64,000 nt of DNA from Nitrospirillum amazonense. GTDB taxonomy: Bacteria > Pseudomonadota > Alphaproteobacteria > Azospirillales > Azospirillaceae. The notes beneath the pieces were generated by a model. It searched no databases and was not told where the DNA came from. It saw nothing but the letters and a program-made list of their open reading frames with translations. Both the position numbers and the translations under genes were made by a program. Positions within the stretch are counted from its first letter, which is position 1; the number at the start of each line of letters is the position of its first letter. Positions 1-8,207 of the stretch are shown piece by piece. The stretch covers positions 1-64,000 of the forward strand of contig NZ_VITN01000001.1 in NCBI RefSeq assembly GCF_007828045.1. The letters are read 5' to 3'.

Positions 1-106
1 CAACATCCGTCGACATGACTTCCATGGCGAATGGAACTACACCATTTCGCCAAACACACCGACCAGATTGAAGCGATAATTTATCAACAGACCCTAAGCG
101 GTTCAT
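1..106 (-). CDS. Unrecognised protein, N-terminal part only (runs off window)
   Basis: An ATG at 106 on the minus strand has a strong GGAGG ribosome site five bases upstream, and the frame stays open to the window edge for 35 codons, beginning MNRLGSVDKLSLQSG. I do not recognise the family from so little sequence. Base composition is less GC-rich than neighbouring genes. The perfect palindrome at 189-214 lies about 85-110 bases upstream, where an operator for this gene would be expected. The ribosome site and operator are what make a real gene likely. Confidence 0.4.
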   Translation of the reverse strand, partial: MNRLGSVDKLSLQSGRCVWRNGVVPFAMEVMSTDV

Positions 107-188
107 GTGTGCCTCCCTGTTGCGGCCGCGTCTTGGTGACGCGTTGTCGCGAACTAGGGAACCTTCTCATATCCACTGCGGCAGGGCA

Positions 189-214
189 ATACTGACTGAC
201 GAGTAAGTCAGTAT
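189..214. promoter_or_regulatory. TetR-type operator, perfect 9-8-9 inverted repeat
   Basis: ATACTGACT and AGTCAGTAT are perfect inverted repeats separated by 8 bases. Size and symmetry fit a TetR-family operator. It lies upstream of the partial minus-strand gene starting at 106, so it more likely controls that gene than anything to the right. The regulator that binds it is not identifiable here; the palindromes next to the two TetR genes in this window have different sequences. Confidence 0.5.
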
Positions 215-379
215 TTGTCGCTTCGGCTGATTTTCTGATTCACCGGAGCAAGCGCAGAGGAGGCTTGCGATGGGTTCGGCCGTCGCGGTTCGTTCGGATT
301 ATTCAGCAGCGGGTCTGCGCCAATTGGCCCGCCGATGCGGCGATGCTGATCCGGTTCGGCGGTTGTTGGCCCTGGCCCC

Positions 380-523
380 AAGGCACCGGTCACACGACAC
401 CACCACCCCGGGAATCCCCAGCAGACGAAACCCATGCGCACGCCGGGCGCGCCGATGGCGTTGAACACCCCTCCGCCAAGGAAGGCGGCGGCGAGACCCC
501 AGATCGGGAGAGCATGGGCGGCA
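380..523 (-). pseudogene. DoxX-like membrane protein remnant
   Basis: Directly after the DUF4267 stop codon, the same minus-strand frame reads WGLAAAFLGGGVFNAIGAPG followed by VRMGFVCWGFPGWW and VTGALG. This pattern resembles the start of small DoxX-like membrane proteins (WGLAAAF...NAIG.PAVR...WGFP..FR.VTGALE). There is no ATG in the frame before this stretch, and after VTGALG the reading turns into non-membrane sequence. I read it as a decayed fragment. The family match is from memory of the pattern and is moderate. Confidence 0.35.
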
Positions 524-525
524 TC

Positions 526-906
526 TCAGGCCACCCCCACAAGCAGCGGGACCGCGGCCAGAACCATCAGCGCCGCCGTGACGCCATGGATGCCGAATGC
601 CCGCCCGGTTGAGCCTTTCGCCGCGAGGATGAGCGACATGTCGCCCAGCGGAATCATCGCTTCGACCAGCAAGGCGATGCCGACCATTTGCGGCCCACCC
701 CAAACCATCAGGGCGAGGACAACCAATCCGGAAGCGATGTCGCGCACACCCTTGAGCCGCAGCCACCAGGCGATGTTCACGCCCGCCTCAGGCAGCGGCA
801 GGCCGAAACTCAAGGTCGCCGACCTTGGGCTTAAAAGATACAGGACGCCGATGACGATGATTCCGAAAGCCGCCAGCAGCGCCACCGCGATTGAGAACCC
901 GTGCAT
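526..906 (-). CDS. DUF4267-type small membrane protein
   Basis: The 126-residue protein has four hydrophobic segments, roughly residues 3-25, 50-72, 74-93 and 105-124, and the internal motif GLPLPE...AWWLRLKGVRDIASGLV typical of DUF4267 proteins. The function of this family is unknown; it is predicted to sit in the inner membrane. The start at 906 is chosen because GGAGG sits just upstream; the open frame extends far further upstream but overlaps the divergent tetR gene. The gene is divergent from the TetR gene at 1003, and the palindrome at 929-952 lies between them, so repression by that TetR is likely. Confidence 0.65.
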   Translation of the reverse strand: MHGFSIAVALLAAFGIIVIGVLYLLSPRSATLSFGLPLPEAGVNIAWWLRLKGVRDIASGLVVLALMVWGGPQMVGIALLVEAMIPLGDMSLILAAKGSTGRAFGIHGVTAALMVLAAVPLLVGVA

Positions 907-928
907 GTCCACCTCCATATTGATTGCC

Positions 929-952
929 GTTATATAATCTAGCATTGATAAC
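929..952. promoter_or_regulatory. Putative TetR operator between divergent genes
   Basis: A 24-base imperfect palindrome with outer arms GTTAT and ATAAC is centred on CTAG at 939-942. It is the AT-rich core of the 96-base gap between the DUF4267 gene and tetR, where both promoters must lie. A TetR regulator usually binds such a site and represses both itself and the divergent gene. The binding is inferred. Confidence 0.45.
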
Positions 953-1002
953 TTTTCAAGCTTCGTTATAAATCCTGGTGGCCATGGCAAGGGAGGTGGC
1001 GC

Positions 1003-1572
1003 GTGGGTATCGCGGAGAGAAAAGGCCGGGAGCGGGCCGAGCGCGAGCAGCGCATCACGGCGGCGGCACGCCTGATCGCGGAAAACGAAGGATGGAACGC
1101 CGTGACGATCCGGCGCCTGGCGGAGGAGATCGAGTACAGCCAGCCCGTCCTCTACGCGCACTTCGAGAACAGGGACGCCATCGTGGCGGCGGTCGCCGTC
1201 CAAGGGTTTGGCGAACTGGCGGCGGCGCTCCGCCAGGCCGCATATGGATCGGCCGGTCATCAAGGCGCGCTTGAGAGCGTCGCCACGGCCTATCTGGCCT
1301 TCGCACGTGCGCACCCAGCCCTGTACGAGGCGATGTTCACCATGGCGACCGGCCTGCGCTTCGCGGAAGCCGATACACGCCCCGAGTTGAAGGACGCCTT
1401 CGCGGCGCTGGCCGAGGCTGTCGGGCCGTCGCGGACAGATGTCGAGGTCGCGACCGAGACATTCTGGGCGGCGCTCCATGGGTTGGCGGATCTGGAGCGT
1501 TCCGGCCGGATCAGACAGGGCGCGCGTGCAGCGCGCGTCACGCTTGTGGTCAACTGCCTGGTTGAGCCGTGA
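1003..1572 (+). CDS. TetR/AcrR family regulator with WHG-type C-terminal domain
   Basis: The 189-residue protein has an N-terminal helix-turn-helix of TetR type (residues about 12-58: ITAAARLIAENEGWNAVTIR, then LAEEIEYSQPVLYAHFENRD). The C-terminal ligand domain contains FWAALHGLADLERSGRI, the signature of the WHG-type TetR C-terminal domain. The start is GTG at 1003 with GGGAGG six bases upstream. It is divergent from the DUF4267 membrane gene and probably represses it and itself through the palindrome at 929-952. The ligand is unknown. Confidence 0.85.
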   Translation: MGIAERKGRERAEREQRITAAARLIAENEGWNAVTIRRLAEEIEYSQPVLYAHFENRDAIVAAVAVQGFGELAAALRQAAYGSAGHQGALESVATAYLAFARAHPALYEAMFTMATGLRFAEADTRPELKDAFAALAEAVGPSRTDVEVATETFWAALHGLADLERSGRIRQGARAARVTLVVNCLVEP

Positions 1573-1617
1573 GGTCCCCGCGAATTGGCGGTGCAGGCAC
1601 CTCTCCAATATACAATT

Positions 1618-1671
1618 TTCATTTAGCAGTAAGTGAATGAACTTGACCCGCCAGCGCCCGCGCGGTAGGTG
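1618..1671 (+). promoter_or_regulatory. Operator A plus promoter of the acyl-CoA ligase gene
   Basis: The near-palindrome TTCATTTAGCAGTAAGTGAA (1618-1637, 8-4-8 with one mismatch) is followed after TGAAC by a -35-like TTGACC (1643-1648). Seventeen bases later is a weak -10, TAGGTG. The same arrangement, with the same TGAAC spacer, occurs at 4029 in front of the TonB receptor. I infer a shared binding site for the TetR regulator encoded between them at 3230-3910. Confidence 0.6.
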
Positions 1672-1751
1672 GTTCTCATTCCCAGCCCCATTCGAGCGCA
1701 CCAAAGACGAGAAGGGGTCGGGGAAAGGGCTTCCCAAGAGGCGTTGTCGCT

Positions 1752-3224
1752 ATGTCAAACGATGGTATCGCGCTGAGTTCCATTCTGGCCCACCACGCGC
1801 GCCGGTCGCCCGGCAGGGCCGCGCTGGTCTTGGAAGGTGTCGCCGTTCCCTATGACGAACTGGACGCGCGCTCGAATGCGCGCGCCCGCCTGCTGGCGGC
1901 GCGAGGCGTCGGCCCAGGCGACTTCGTCACGGTGGCGCTGCCCAATGGCCTCGACTTCTATGAGACCACCTTCGCGATCTGGAAACTGGGCGCCGTCCCC
2001 AACATCGTGTCGGCCAAGCTTCCGCGGCTGGAAATGGATGCGATCCTTGACATCGTCCGCCCCCGGCTGGTCGTCGGCCATTTGCCCCAGGCTGGAATCC
2101 CGGTACTGCCCCCCGGCCAGGGAGCGGCCCTGGACCAATATTCGGCTGATCCATTGCCGGAGGTGGTTTCACCCCGCTGGAAGGCGATGACCAGCGGTGG
2201 GTCCACCGGACGGCCCAAGGTGATCGTCGATGCCATGCCGGCGCGCTGGAACCCGGAAGAGGGCTTCCTGTGCCAGCGTCCCGGCGACATCATCCTGAAC
2301 CCCGGACCGCTCTATCACAACGCCCCCTTCCACTGCATTTTCACCGGCTTGTTCGTCGGCGGCACCATTGTCGAGATGGGCCGGTTCGATGCGTTGCGCG
2401 CGCTGGAGCTCATTGAGGCCCACGGCGTGACCTGGGTGACCATGGTGCCCACCATGATGCACCGCATTTGGCGCCTGGCCCCGGAAACCCTGTCGCGTTT
2501 CACCCTGCCCAGCCTGCGCATGATGCTGCACATGGCCGCCCCCTGCGCCGCCTGGCTGAAGGAGGCGTGGATCGGCTGGCTGGGCAGCGAGCGGGTCTGG
2601 GAATTTTACGGCACGACCGAGGGCATCGGGTCGACCATGATCTCCGGCACGGACTGGCTGGCGCATCGTGGTTCGGTCGGCCAGGTGCGCGAGGGATATG
2701 AGCTTGCCATCCTGGATGCCGACGGGCACCGCCGCCGTCCGGGCGAGGTGGGTGAAATCTATTTCCGGCCACAGGGCGGCCCAGGGTCGACCTACCATTA
2801 TCTGGGCAGCCCGTCCCGGCGCATCGGTGACTGGGAATCGACCGGCGACCTGGGGTCCGTGGACCAGGACGGCTATCTTTACCTGTCCGACCGCCGCAAC
2901 GACCTGATCATCTCCGGCGGCGCCAACATCTATCCGGCGGAGGTCGAGGCGGCATTGGACGCGCATCCGGCGGTGCGGACCAGCGCGGTGGTCGGGCTGC
3001 CCGACGAGGACTGGGGCGCCCGCGTCCACGCCATCGTCCAGCCGGTCGAGGGCGCGGGGCTGAGCCACGCGGACCTTCTGGAATTCGTGGCCGAACGGCT
3101 GGCGCGCTTCAAGCTGCCCAAGAGCATCGAGTTCACCAGCGAACCCTTGCGGGATGAGGCGGGAAAGGTGCGCCGGGCCGCCCTTCGCGACGCCCGGCTG
3201 GGGGGAACGCCCTCCCCGTCTTGA
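1752..3224 (+). CDS. Acyl-CoA synthetase (AMP-binding, class I adenylate-forming)
   Basis: This 490-residue enzyme would activate a carboxylic acid to its CoA thioester via an acyl-AMP. The A3 motif TSGGSTGRPK (about residue 147), the A5 motif EFYGTTEG (about 288), the A7/A8 stretch STGDLGSVDQDGYLYLSDR then NDLIISGGANIYPAEVE (about 365-400) and the terminal lysine region RLARFKLPKSIEF are all present. The length is near the family norm. The acid cannot be named: the sequence resembles ligases of the bile-acid/cyclic-acid type as well as medium-chain ligases. The gene lies next to a TetR regulator and shares an operator with the TonB receptor/MFS/esterase operon, suggesting a role in catabolism of the imported compound. 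Confidence 0.85.
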   Translation: MSNDGIALSSILAHHARRSPGRAALVLEGVAVPYDELDARSNARARLLAARGVGPGDFVTVALPNGLDFYETTFAIWKLGAVPNIVSAKLPRLEMDAILDIVRPRLVVGHLPQAGIPVLPPGQGAALDQYSADPLPEVVSPRWKAMTSGGSTGRPKVIVDAMPARWNPEEGFLCQRPGDIILNPGPLYHNAPFHCIFTGLFVGGTIVEMGRFDALRALELIEAHGVTWVTMVPTMMHRIWRLAPETLSRFTLPSLRMMLHMAAPCAAWLKEAWIGWLGSERVWEFYGTTEGIGSTMISGTDWLAHRGSVGQVREGYELAILDADGHRRRPGEVGEIYFRPQGGPGSTYHYLGSPSRRIGDWESTGDLGSVDQDGYLYLSDRRNDLIISGGANIYPAEVEAALDAHPAVRTSAVVGLPDEDWGARVHAIVQPVEGAGLSHADLLEFVAERLARFKLPKSIEFTSEPLRDEAGKVRRAALRDARLGGTPSPS

Positions 3225-3229
3225 CCAGC

Positions 3230-3910
3230 CTACTTCGCGCGCTTGTACAGGGCCTCGAAGCCACCCGCCATGAAGGTCACGAAGCGATGACGGGCGGCCT
3301 CGAAATCCTCGGACGTGCACAAATTGTCCGACAGGCGGTCGATGCGGCCGGTGCGTGACAGGATCAGCGTGTAGGCGCCGGAGGTGAACTGGAAACTCCA
3401 GAAGAGATCTTCCGGCGTGGCGTCGGGCAGGGCCTTCTGCAGAAGGCTGATGAGCCGTAGCGCCAGGGGGTCAAAATAGGTGTCCATCAACTCCGCGCCA
3501 TAGCCCGGTGCATTGTTCACCTGCGCGAAGATCCGTCCGAAGTGGCGCCAGCCGTCGCCCCCGCTGATGTAGATGTCGAACGCCCCTTCATAATAGGCAC
3601 GCAGTATCCCCTCGACGGTGGGGTAGTCCCCAGCCGCCACCTCATAAGCGTCCAGCGCCGCGGTGCGGGTGGTGACCGCATATTGCACGCGGCGTTCAAA
3701 GACGGCATCGAACAATGCCTTCTTGCCGTCGAAGTAATAGTGAATCAGCGCCGGATGGATGCCCATTCTGTCGGCGACATCCTTGATCGTCACCCCGAAG
3801 TACCCGAGTTGGGCGAACAGGTCCTCGCTGGTATCGAGGATCAACTTCACGGTCGCGGCCCGCTGCTCCGCCCGCGTGCGGCGGCCCGTAGGCTTCGGCT
3901 CTGCTGCCAT
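3230..3910 (-). CDS. TetR family regulator, probable controller of the ligase/receptor regulon
   Basis: The 226-residue protein has a TetR helix-turn-helix at about residues 15-60 (VKLILDTSEDLFAQLGYFGV followed by TIKDVADRMGIHPALIHYYF) and a helical C-terminal domain containing YYEGAFDIY and FWSFQFTSGAYTLILS. The start at 3910 has GGAG six bases upstream; an upstream ATG at 3958 is in frame but has no good ribosome site. It is convergent with the acyl-CoA ligase gene (5-base gap) and divergent from the TonB receptor. Identical-looking palindromes precede both neighbours, so it is the obvious candidate to bind them. The ligand is perhaps an acyl-CoA made by the ligase, which is inference. Confidence 0.85.
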   Translation of the reverse strand: MAAEPKPTGRRTRAEQRAATVKLILDTSEDLFAQLGYFGVTIKDVADRMGIHPALIHYYFDGKKALFDAVFERRVQYAVTTRTAALDAYEVAAGDYPTVEGILRAYYEGAFDIYISGGDGWRHFGRIFAQVNNAPGYGAELMDTYFDPLALRLISLLQKALPDATPEDLFWSFQFTSGAYTLILSRTGRIDRLSDNLCTSEDFEAARHRFVTFMAGGFEALYKRAK

Positions 3911-4028
3911 ATTCTCCGGCCTTCCTGATTGGACGCGTCGGGAAAAGACGCCATCCACCCCTCATTCGACAGGGACGATGGGGCGCCCGCCCCGTCGGGT
4001 CAAGCAATGACATTGCCCGTCAAACTTT

Positions 4029-4082
4029 TTCATTTATCACTAAATGAATGAACTTGACGACCTAGCGGCCATCGGATATCGC
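4029..4082 (+). promoter_or_regulatory. Operator B plus promoter of the TonB receptor operon
   Basis: TTCATTTATCACTAAATGAA (4029-4048) is a perfect 8-4-8 palindrome. After the spacer TGAAC comes TTGACG (4054-4059), then 17 bases, then TATCGC as a -10. The site matches the 1618-1637 site in sequence and in spacing to the -35 box. It also lies in the promoter region of the divergent TetR gene, so autoregulation is plausible. Confidence 0.65.
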
Positions 4083-4117
4083 TTTGAGAAACCTATAAAT
4101 AAACGGGGAGGGAACGC

Positions 4118-6757
4118 ATGCCTGGGACCTGGAAAGCCGCGAGGCGCGTCGCGCTGTCCGGCACATCGCTCTTGACCGTCATGCTTTTCGCGTCGGGCCC
4201 ATCATGGGCCCAGACATCGGCCGCGCCAGCGGAGGCCGCCGCCGCGACATCGGGCGGCGAGCTGGAAGAGATCATCGTCACCGGTTCCAGAATTCGCGGC
4301 GTCCCGCCCGTGGGCTCGAACCTGATCAGCGTCTCGAACGACGACATCAAGACCATCGGCGCCACGACGACGGCGGACCTGTTGGCCACCGTGCCGCAGT
4401 TGAACAGCTTCAACACCGCCCCGCGCGCCAGCAGCGCCGGGTTCGGCACCTTCGCGCCAGGCCTGCGCGGCCTGCCCTCCAGCGCCACGCTGACGCTGAT
4501 GAACGGCCACCGCCTGGCCAGCGCCGCGGCCAACGACACAGGCCCCGACTACCCCAACATCCCCAGCCTGGCGCTGGAACGGGTGGAGGTCGTGCCCGAT
4601 GGCGCCTCATCGGTCTACGGCTCAGACGCCATCGCCGGCGTGGTCAACTTCATCACCCGCCAGCGCTTCTCCGGTGCGGAGGCCGATGTCCGCTACGGCA
4701 TGTCCGATGGCTATCACTCGGTGTCAGCCAGCGGTGTGATTGGCCGGACCTGGGCCACCGGGTCCTTCCTGGCGGCTTACGAGTTCATGCGGAATACCAA
4801 CATCACCGGCGGCGAACGGGACTATCGCGTCCAGGACTTCCGGCCTTCCGGCGGTGTCGACACCCGGTCGTACAACTGCCCCTCCGCCAACGTGGTGATC
4901 CCGCAGACCGGCGCGCTGACCTACGCGGCGCCCAACTTCGCGCCGGGCACGATCAATTACTGCGACAACAACGCCACGGTCGACTTGCTCCCCCGGTCAC
5001 GCCTGCACAGCGGCTTCCTGAGCGGCCGGCAGGAACTGGGCGAGCGTGTCACTGTGTGGGCCGATCTGTTGTATTCGGACCGTAAGGACATCATCCAGGC
5101 GGCCCCGCCCGTCGAGACGCTGACCATCACCAGGGCGAACCCTTATTTCGTGGCGCCGCCCGGCAGCGGCGCCACGTCGGAGACCGTCCTGTTCCGCGCC
5201 GATAATCTCTTCGGCTCCGACCACCTCGACAACACCGACAACACCCGGGTGGGCAATTCGTCGGTGGGCGTCGATGTGCAGTTGCCCGCCGATTTGAACC
5301 TGAGTGTCTACGGCACCTTCGACTGGTCGACCAACGACGCCTACATTCCCGGCGTCAACCCCGTGGCCCTCGCCGTCGCAGCGGCGGGAACGACGACGGC
5401 CACGGCCCTGGATCCCTTCGGCCAGCGCACCGCCCCAGGCGTGGCCGCCGCCATCACCACCTACCCCACCGCCGTCACCGTCACCCAGCACACCAACCTG
5501 GGCGCCCTGAAGCTCGACGGGCCCCTGTTCGACCTGCCGGGCGGGCCGCTGAAGTTCGCGGCCGGTGCGGAGTTCCGCAACGAGACCTTCACCCAGCGCG
5601 GCTTCGTCGGCACGGCACCGGTGCCCGAGGATCTGGACCGGGATATCTATTCCGCCTTCGGTGAAGTCTTCGCACCCATCGTGGGCGCCGGCAATGAGGC
5701 GCCCCTGCTGCACCGCCTGTCGTTGTCGGTATCCGGCCGCTACGACCACTACAGCGACTTCGGATCGACCAGCAATCCCAAGGTCGGGATCAACTGGGAC
5801 CCGGTGGAAGACCTGACCATCCGGGGTTCCTACGGCAAATCCTTCCGGGCGCCGGGCATGCGCCAGGTCGGGGCCACGGTGGGTGCCTATTATCTCGACG
5901 CCGCCAGCGCCGCCGTCCTGGCCCGCGACCCGTCGCGGGGGGCGGCACAGGTCAATACGGTCTATCTGCTGGGCGGCAACCGCGACCTGCAGCCAGAGAC
6001 GGCCCGCACCTATTCCGTCGGCATCGACTGGCAGCCGCACTTCCTGCCGGACTTCCGCGCCAGCGCCACTTTCTACGACATCAAGTTCGACGGCGCGATC
6101 GGCACGCCGCCGTCGTCGCTGGTCTTCACCGACCCGACGTTCACCTCCGTCGTCTACCGTAACCCCACACCGGCGCAGCTGGCCAAGCTGCTGGGCGTGG
6201 CCACGCCGGTCAACCTGCCCAACCCCCCGCCGCCCATTGGCAACCTGCTGGATGAGCGGTTGGGCAACTTCGGCATCCGCGCCACCAACGGCCTGGACTT
6301 CGATTTCGGCTATCACCGGGACGTCGGCTTCGGCACCGTGTTCGCGGGCCTGGCCGGCAACTACATCCTGAAGTTCGACACGCAGCTGTCACCCACCGCC
6401 CCGGTGTCGGACAGCCTGCGGCTGGGCCTGCCGCAATGGACCTTCCGGGCCTCGCTGGGCGCCACCGTCGGCGCGCTCAGCGTGGTCACCTTCGTCAATT
6501 ACCAGGACGGCGTGACCAACAGCTTCGCCACCCCCACCGGCACCGGCGTGTACAGCGCCGACCCATACACGACGGTCGACCTGCGCGTCACCTGGACCCT
6601 GCCGGACAGCGGCATGACCTCGAAGACCGAACTGGCCCTGCAGATCAACGACCTCTTGGACAAGCGGCCGCCCTACTTCCCCGCGACGGACGGCATCGGC
6701 AGCAACTACAATCCCATCGGCCGCTTCGTCGCCCTCAATATCAGAAAAGGCTTTTAG
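4118..6757 (+). CDS. TonB-dependent outer-membrane receptor
   Basis: The 879-residue protein has a signal peptide ending near SWAQ (residues 1-32), a TonB-box-like LEEIIVTGSRIRG at about 49-61, a plug domain (about 65-180, with GLPSSATLTLMNGHR and DGASSVYGSDAIAGVVNFIT) and a long beta-barrel ending in an aromatic residue (NIRKGF). It would import a substrate across the outer membrane using TonB energy. Start at 4118 has GGGAGG upstream. It heads an operon with an MFS transporter and a carboxylesterase, so the ligand is probably an organic ester rather than iron; that is inference. Confidence 0.9.
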   Translation: MPGTWKAARRVALSGTSLLTVMLFASGPSWAQTSAAPAEAAAATSGGELEEIIVTGSRIRGVPPVGSNLISVSNDDIKTIGATTTADLLATVPQLNSFNTAPRASSAGFGTFAPGLRGLPSSATLTLMNGHRLASAAANDTGPDYPNIPSLALERVEVVPDGASSVYGSDAIAGVVNFITRQRFSGAEADVRYGMSDGYHSVSASGVIGRTWATGSFLAAYEFMRNTNITGGERDYRVQDFRPSGGVDTRSYNCPSANVVIPQTGALTYAAPNFAPGTINYCDNNATVDLLPRSRLHSGFLSGRQELGERVTVWADLLYSDRKDIIQAAPPVETLTITRANPYFVAPPGSGATSETVLFRADNLFGSDHLDNTDNTRVGNSSVGVDVQLPADLNLSVYGTFDWSTNDAYIPGVNPVALAVAAAGTTTATALDPFGQRTAPGVAAAITTYPTAVTVTQHTNLGALKLDGPLFDLPGGPLKFAAGAEFRNETFTQRGFVGTAPVPEDLDRDIYSAFGEVFAPIVGAGNEAPLLHRLSLSVSGRYDHYSDFGSTSNPKVGINWDPVEDLTIRGSYGKSFRAPGMRQVGATVGAYYLDAASAAVLARDPSRGAAQVNTVYLLGGNRDLQPETARTYSVGIDWQPHFLPDFRASATFYDIKFDGAIGTPPSSLVFTDPTFTSVVYRNPTPAQLAKLLGVATPVNLPNPPPPIGNLLDERLGNFGIRATNGLDFDFGYHRDVGFGTVFAGLAGNYILKFDTQLSPTAPVSDSLRLGLPQWTFRASLGATVGALSVVTFVNYQDGVTNSFATPTGTGVYSADPYTTVDLRVTWTLPDSGMTSKTELALQINDLLDKRPPYFPATDGIGSNYNPIGRFVALNIRKGF

Positions 6758-6795
6758 GCAGTCGGGTCACTCTCCCGACGTCGCCGTGGGCCAAC

Positions 6796-6816
6796 CCCCG
6801 CGGCGATGTCGCGGGG
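6796..6816 (+). terminator. GC-rich hairpin between receptor and MFS genes
   Basis: CCCCGCG and CGCGGGG form a perfect 7-base stem around a 7-base loop, starting 38 bases after the receptor stop. No T-run follows, so it is more likely an mRNA-stabilising or partial termination element that lowers expression of the downstream transporter and esterase than a full terminator. Confidence 0.35.
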
Positions 6817-6833
6817 CGGCATCGGGCATCGGC

Positions 6834-6859
6834 ACCAGCCACAGGTACCAGCCACAGGT
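6834..6859 (+). repeat. 13-base tandem duplication before the MFS start
   Basis: ACCAGCCACAGGT occurs twice head to tail. The second copy ends seven bases before the ATG of the MFS gene and supplies the only ribosome-site-like bases (AGG). It looks like a recent slippage duplication in the leader. Confidence 0.6.
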
Positions 6860-6866
6860 ATAAGAC

Positions 6867-8207
6867 ATGACCATCGTTTCCCCGGCGCCGAAGCCGGTAT
6901 CGACTTCGCCCTTGGGCACGGCGCCGCCGCCTGATGCCCGCGCCTGGTACGTGCTGGCGGCGCTTTGCTTCGTCTACGTGCTGAACTTCCTGGACCGGCA
7001 GTTGCTGTCCATACTGGCAAAGCCCATCCAGGATGACCTGGGCGTCAGCGACGGCCAACTGGGCCTGATCAGCGGGCTCTACTTCGCCCTGTTCTACTGC
7101 TTCATCTCCATCCCCGTGGCCTGGCTGGCCGACCGCACCAACCGCGTGCGGGTGCTGTCCATCGCCTGCGCCCTATGGAGCGCGGCCACGGTGGCCTGCG
7201 GCTTGTCGGCCACGTATCCGCAGCTGGTGCTGGCGCGCATGACCGTGGGCGTGGGGGAGGCGGGTGGCGTGCCCCCCTCCTACGCCATCATCACCGATTA
7301 TTTCCCACCGGGGCGGCGGGGGGCCGCCCTGGGCCTGTTCAACCTGGGACCGCCGCTGGGCCAGGCGCTGGGCATCGCCTTCGGTGCCTCCATCGCCGCC
7401 GCCTACAGCTGGCGCCGCGCCTTCCTGGTACTGGGCATGTTCGGTGTCGCCGCGGCGCTGATCGTCTGGACGACCATCCGGGAGCCCAAGCGCGGCGGGC
7501 TGGATACACCACCGGTCGGCGCTGCGCCTGCCCAGCCGGCCGAAGCCAAGGCCGGTTTCATCGAAACGGTGGCGATGTTCTTCCGGCGGCCGTCACTGCT
7601 GCTGATGGCGCTGGCCTGCGGGGCGACGCAGTTCGTCACCTACGCCGTCATGAATTTCACGGTCCTGTTCCTGATGCGGGAAAAGGGCATGAGCCTGCAA
7701 CAGGTGGCGATATATTACGCCCTGCTGATCGGCATCGGCATTTCCATCGGCATGTATGCCTCGGGCCGGCTGGTGGACCGGCTCAGCGGCCGGTCCAAGC
7801 AAGCCTACGCCCTGGTCCCGGCGCTGGGCCTGGCGGGCGCGGTACCCTTCTTCGTGGGCTTCGTCTGGGCGCCGGGGTGGCAGCTGGCGTTGCTGCTGCT
7901 GATCGGCCCGACCATCCTCAATTACTTCTTCCTCTCCCCCGCCGTCACCTTGGTGCAGGAGGAGGTGCGGCCCAACCAGCGCGTGCTGTCGGGCGCCTTG
8001 CTGCTGCTGGTCATGAACCTGATCGGCCTGGGGTTCGGCCCCACCTACCTGGGGGCCGCCAGCGACCACTTCCGGGCGGCCCATCCCGGCAATTCCCTGC
8101 AACTCGCCTTCTACACCCTTGTCCCCTTCTATTTCCTGGCCATCGCGCTATTCCTGGCGCTGGCGCGGGTGCTGAGGGGTGAAGCCAACCGGACCGGAGG
8201 TCACTGA
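6867..8207 (+). CDS. MFS transporter
   Basis: This 446-residue inner-membrane protein has about 12 hydrophobic segments. The first begins near residue 25 (YVLAALCFVYVLNFLDRQLL), and the loop-2 motif is AWLADRTNRVRVL. NFLDRQLLSI and VGVGEAGGVPPSYAIITDYF are typical of the sphingolipid-transporter/Spinster-like and hexuronate-like MFS subgroup common in TonB-linked catabolic operons. It probably carries the imported compound or its product from periplasm to cytoplasm. Its stop overlaps the esterase start (TGATG), so the two are translationally coupled. Confidence 0.85.
   Translation: MTIVSPAPKPVSTSPLGTAPPPDARAWYVLAALCFVYVLNFLDRQLLSILAKPIQDDLGVSDGQLGLISGLYFALFYCFISIPVAWLADRTNRVRVLSIACALWSAATVACGLSATYPQLVLARMTVGVGEAGGVPPSYAIITDYFPPGRRGAALGLFNLGPPLGQALGIAFGASIAAAYSWRRAFLVLGMFGVAAALIVWTTIREPKRGGLDTPPVGAAPAQPAEAKAGFIETVAMFFRRPSLLLMALACGATQFVTYAVMNFTVLFLMREKGMSLQQVAIYYALLIGIGISIGMYASGRLVDRLSGRSKQAYALVPALGLAGAVPFFVGFVWAPGWQLALLLLIGPTILNYFFLSPAVTLVQEEVRPNQRVLSGALLLLVMNLIGLGFGPTYLGAASDHFRAAHPGNSLQLAFYTLVPFYFLAIALFLALARVLRGEANRTGGH

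Noticed and set aside
526-1737. A 403-residue minus-strand frame covering the DUF4267 gene and the tetR gene
   Set aside because: Only the last 126 codons look like protein; the rest is antisense to the TetR gene, which has clear domain motifs and its own ribosome site.
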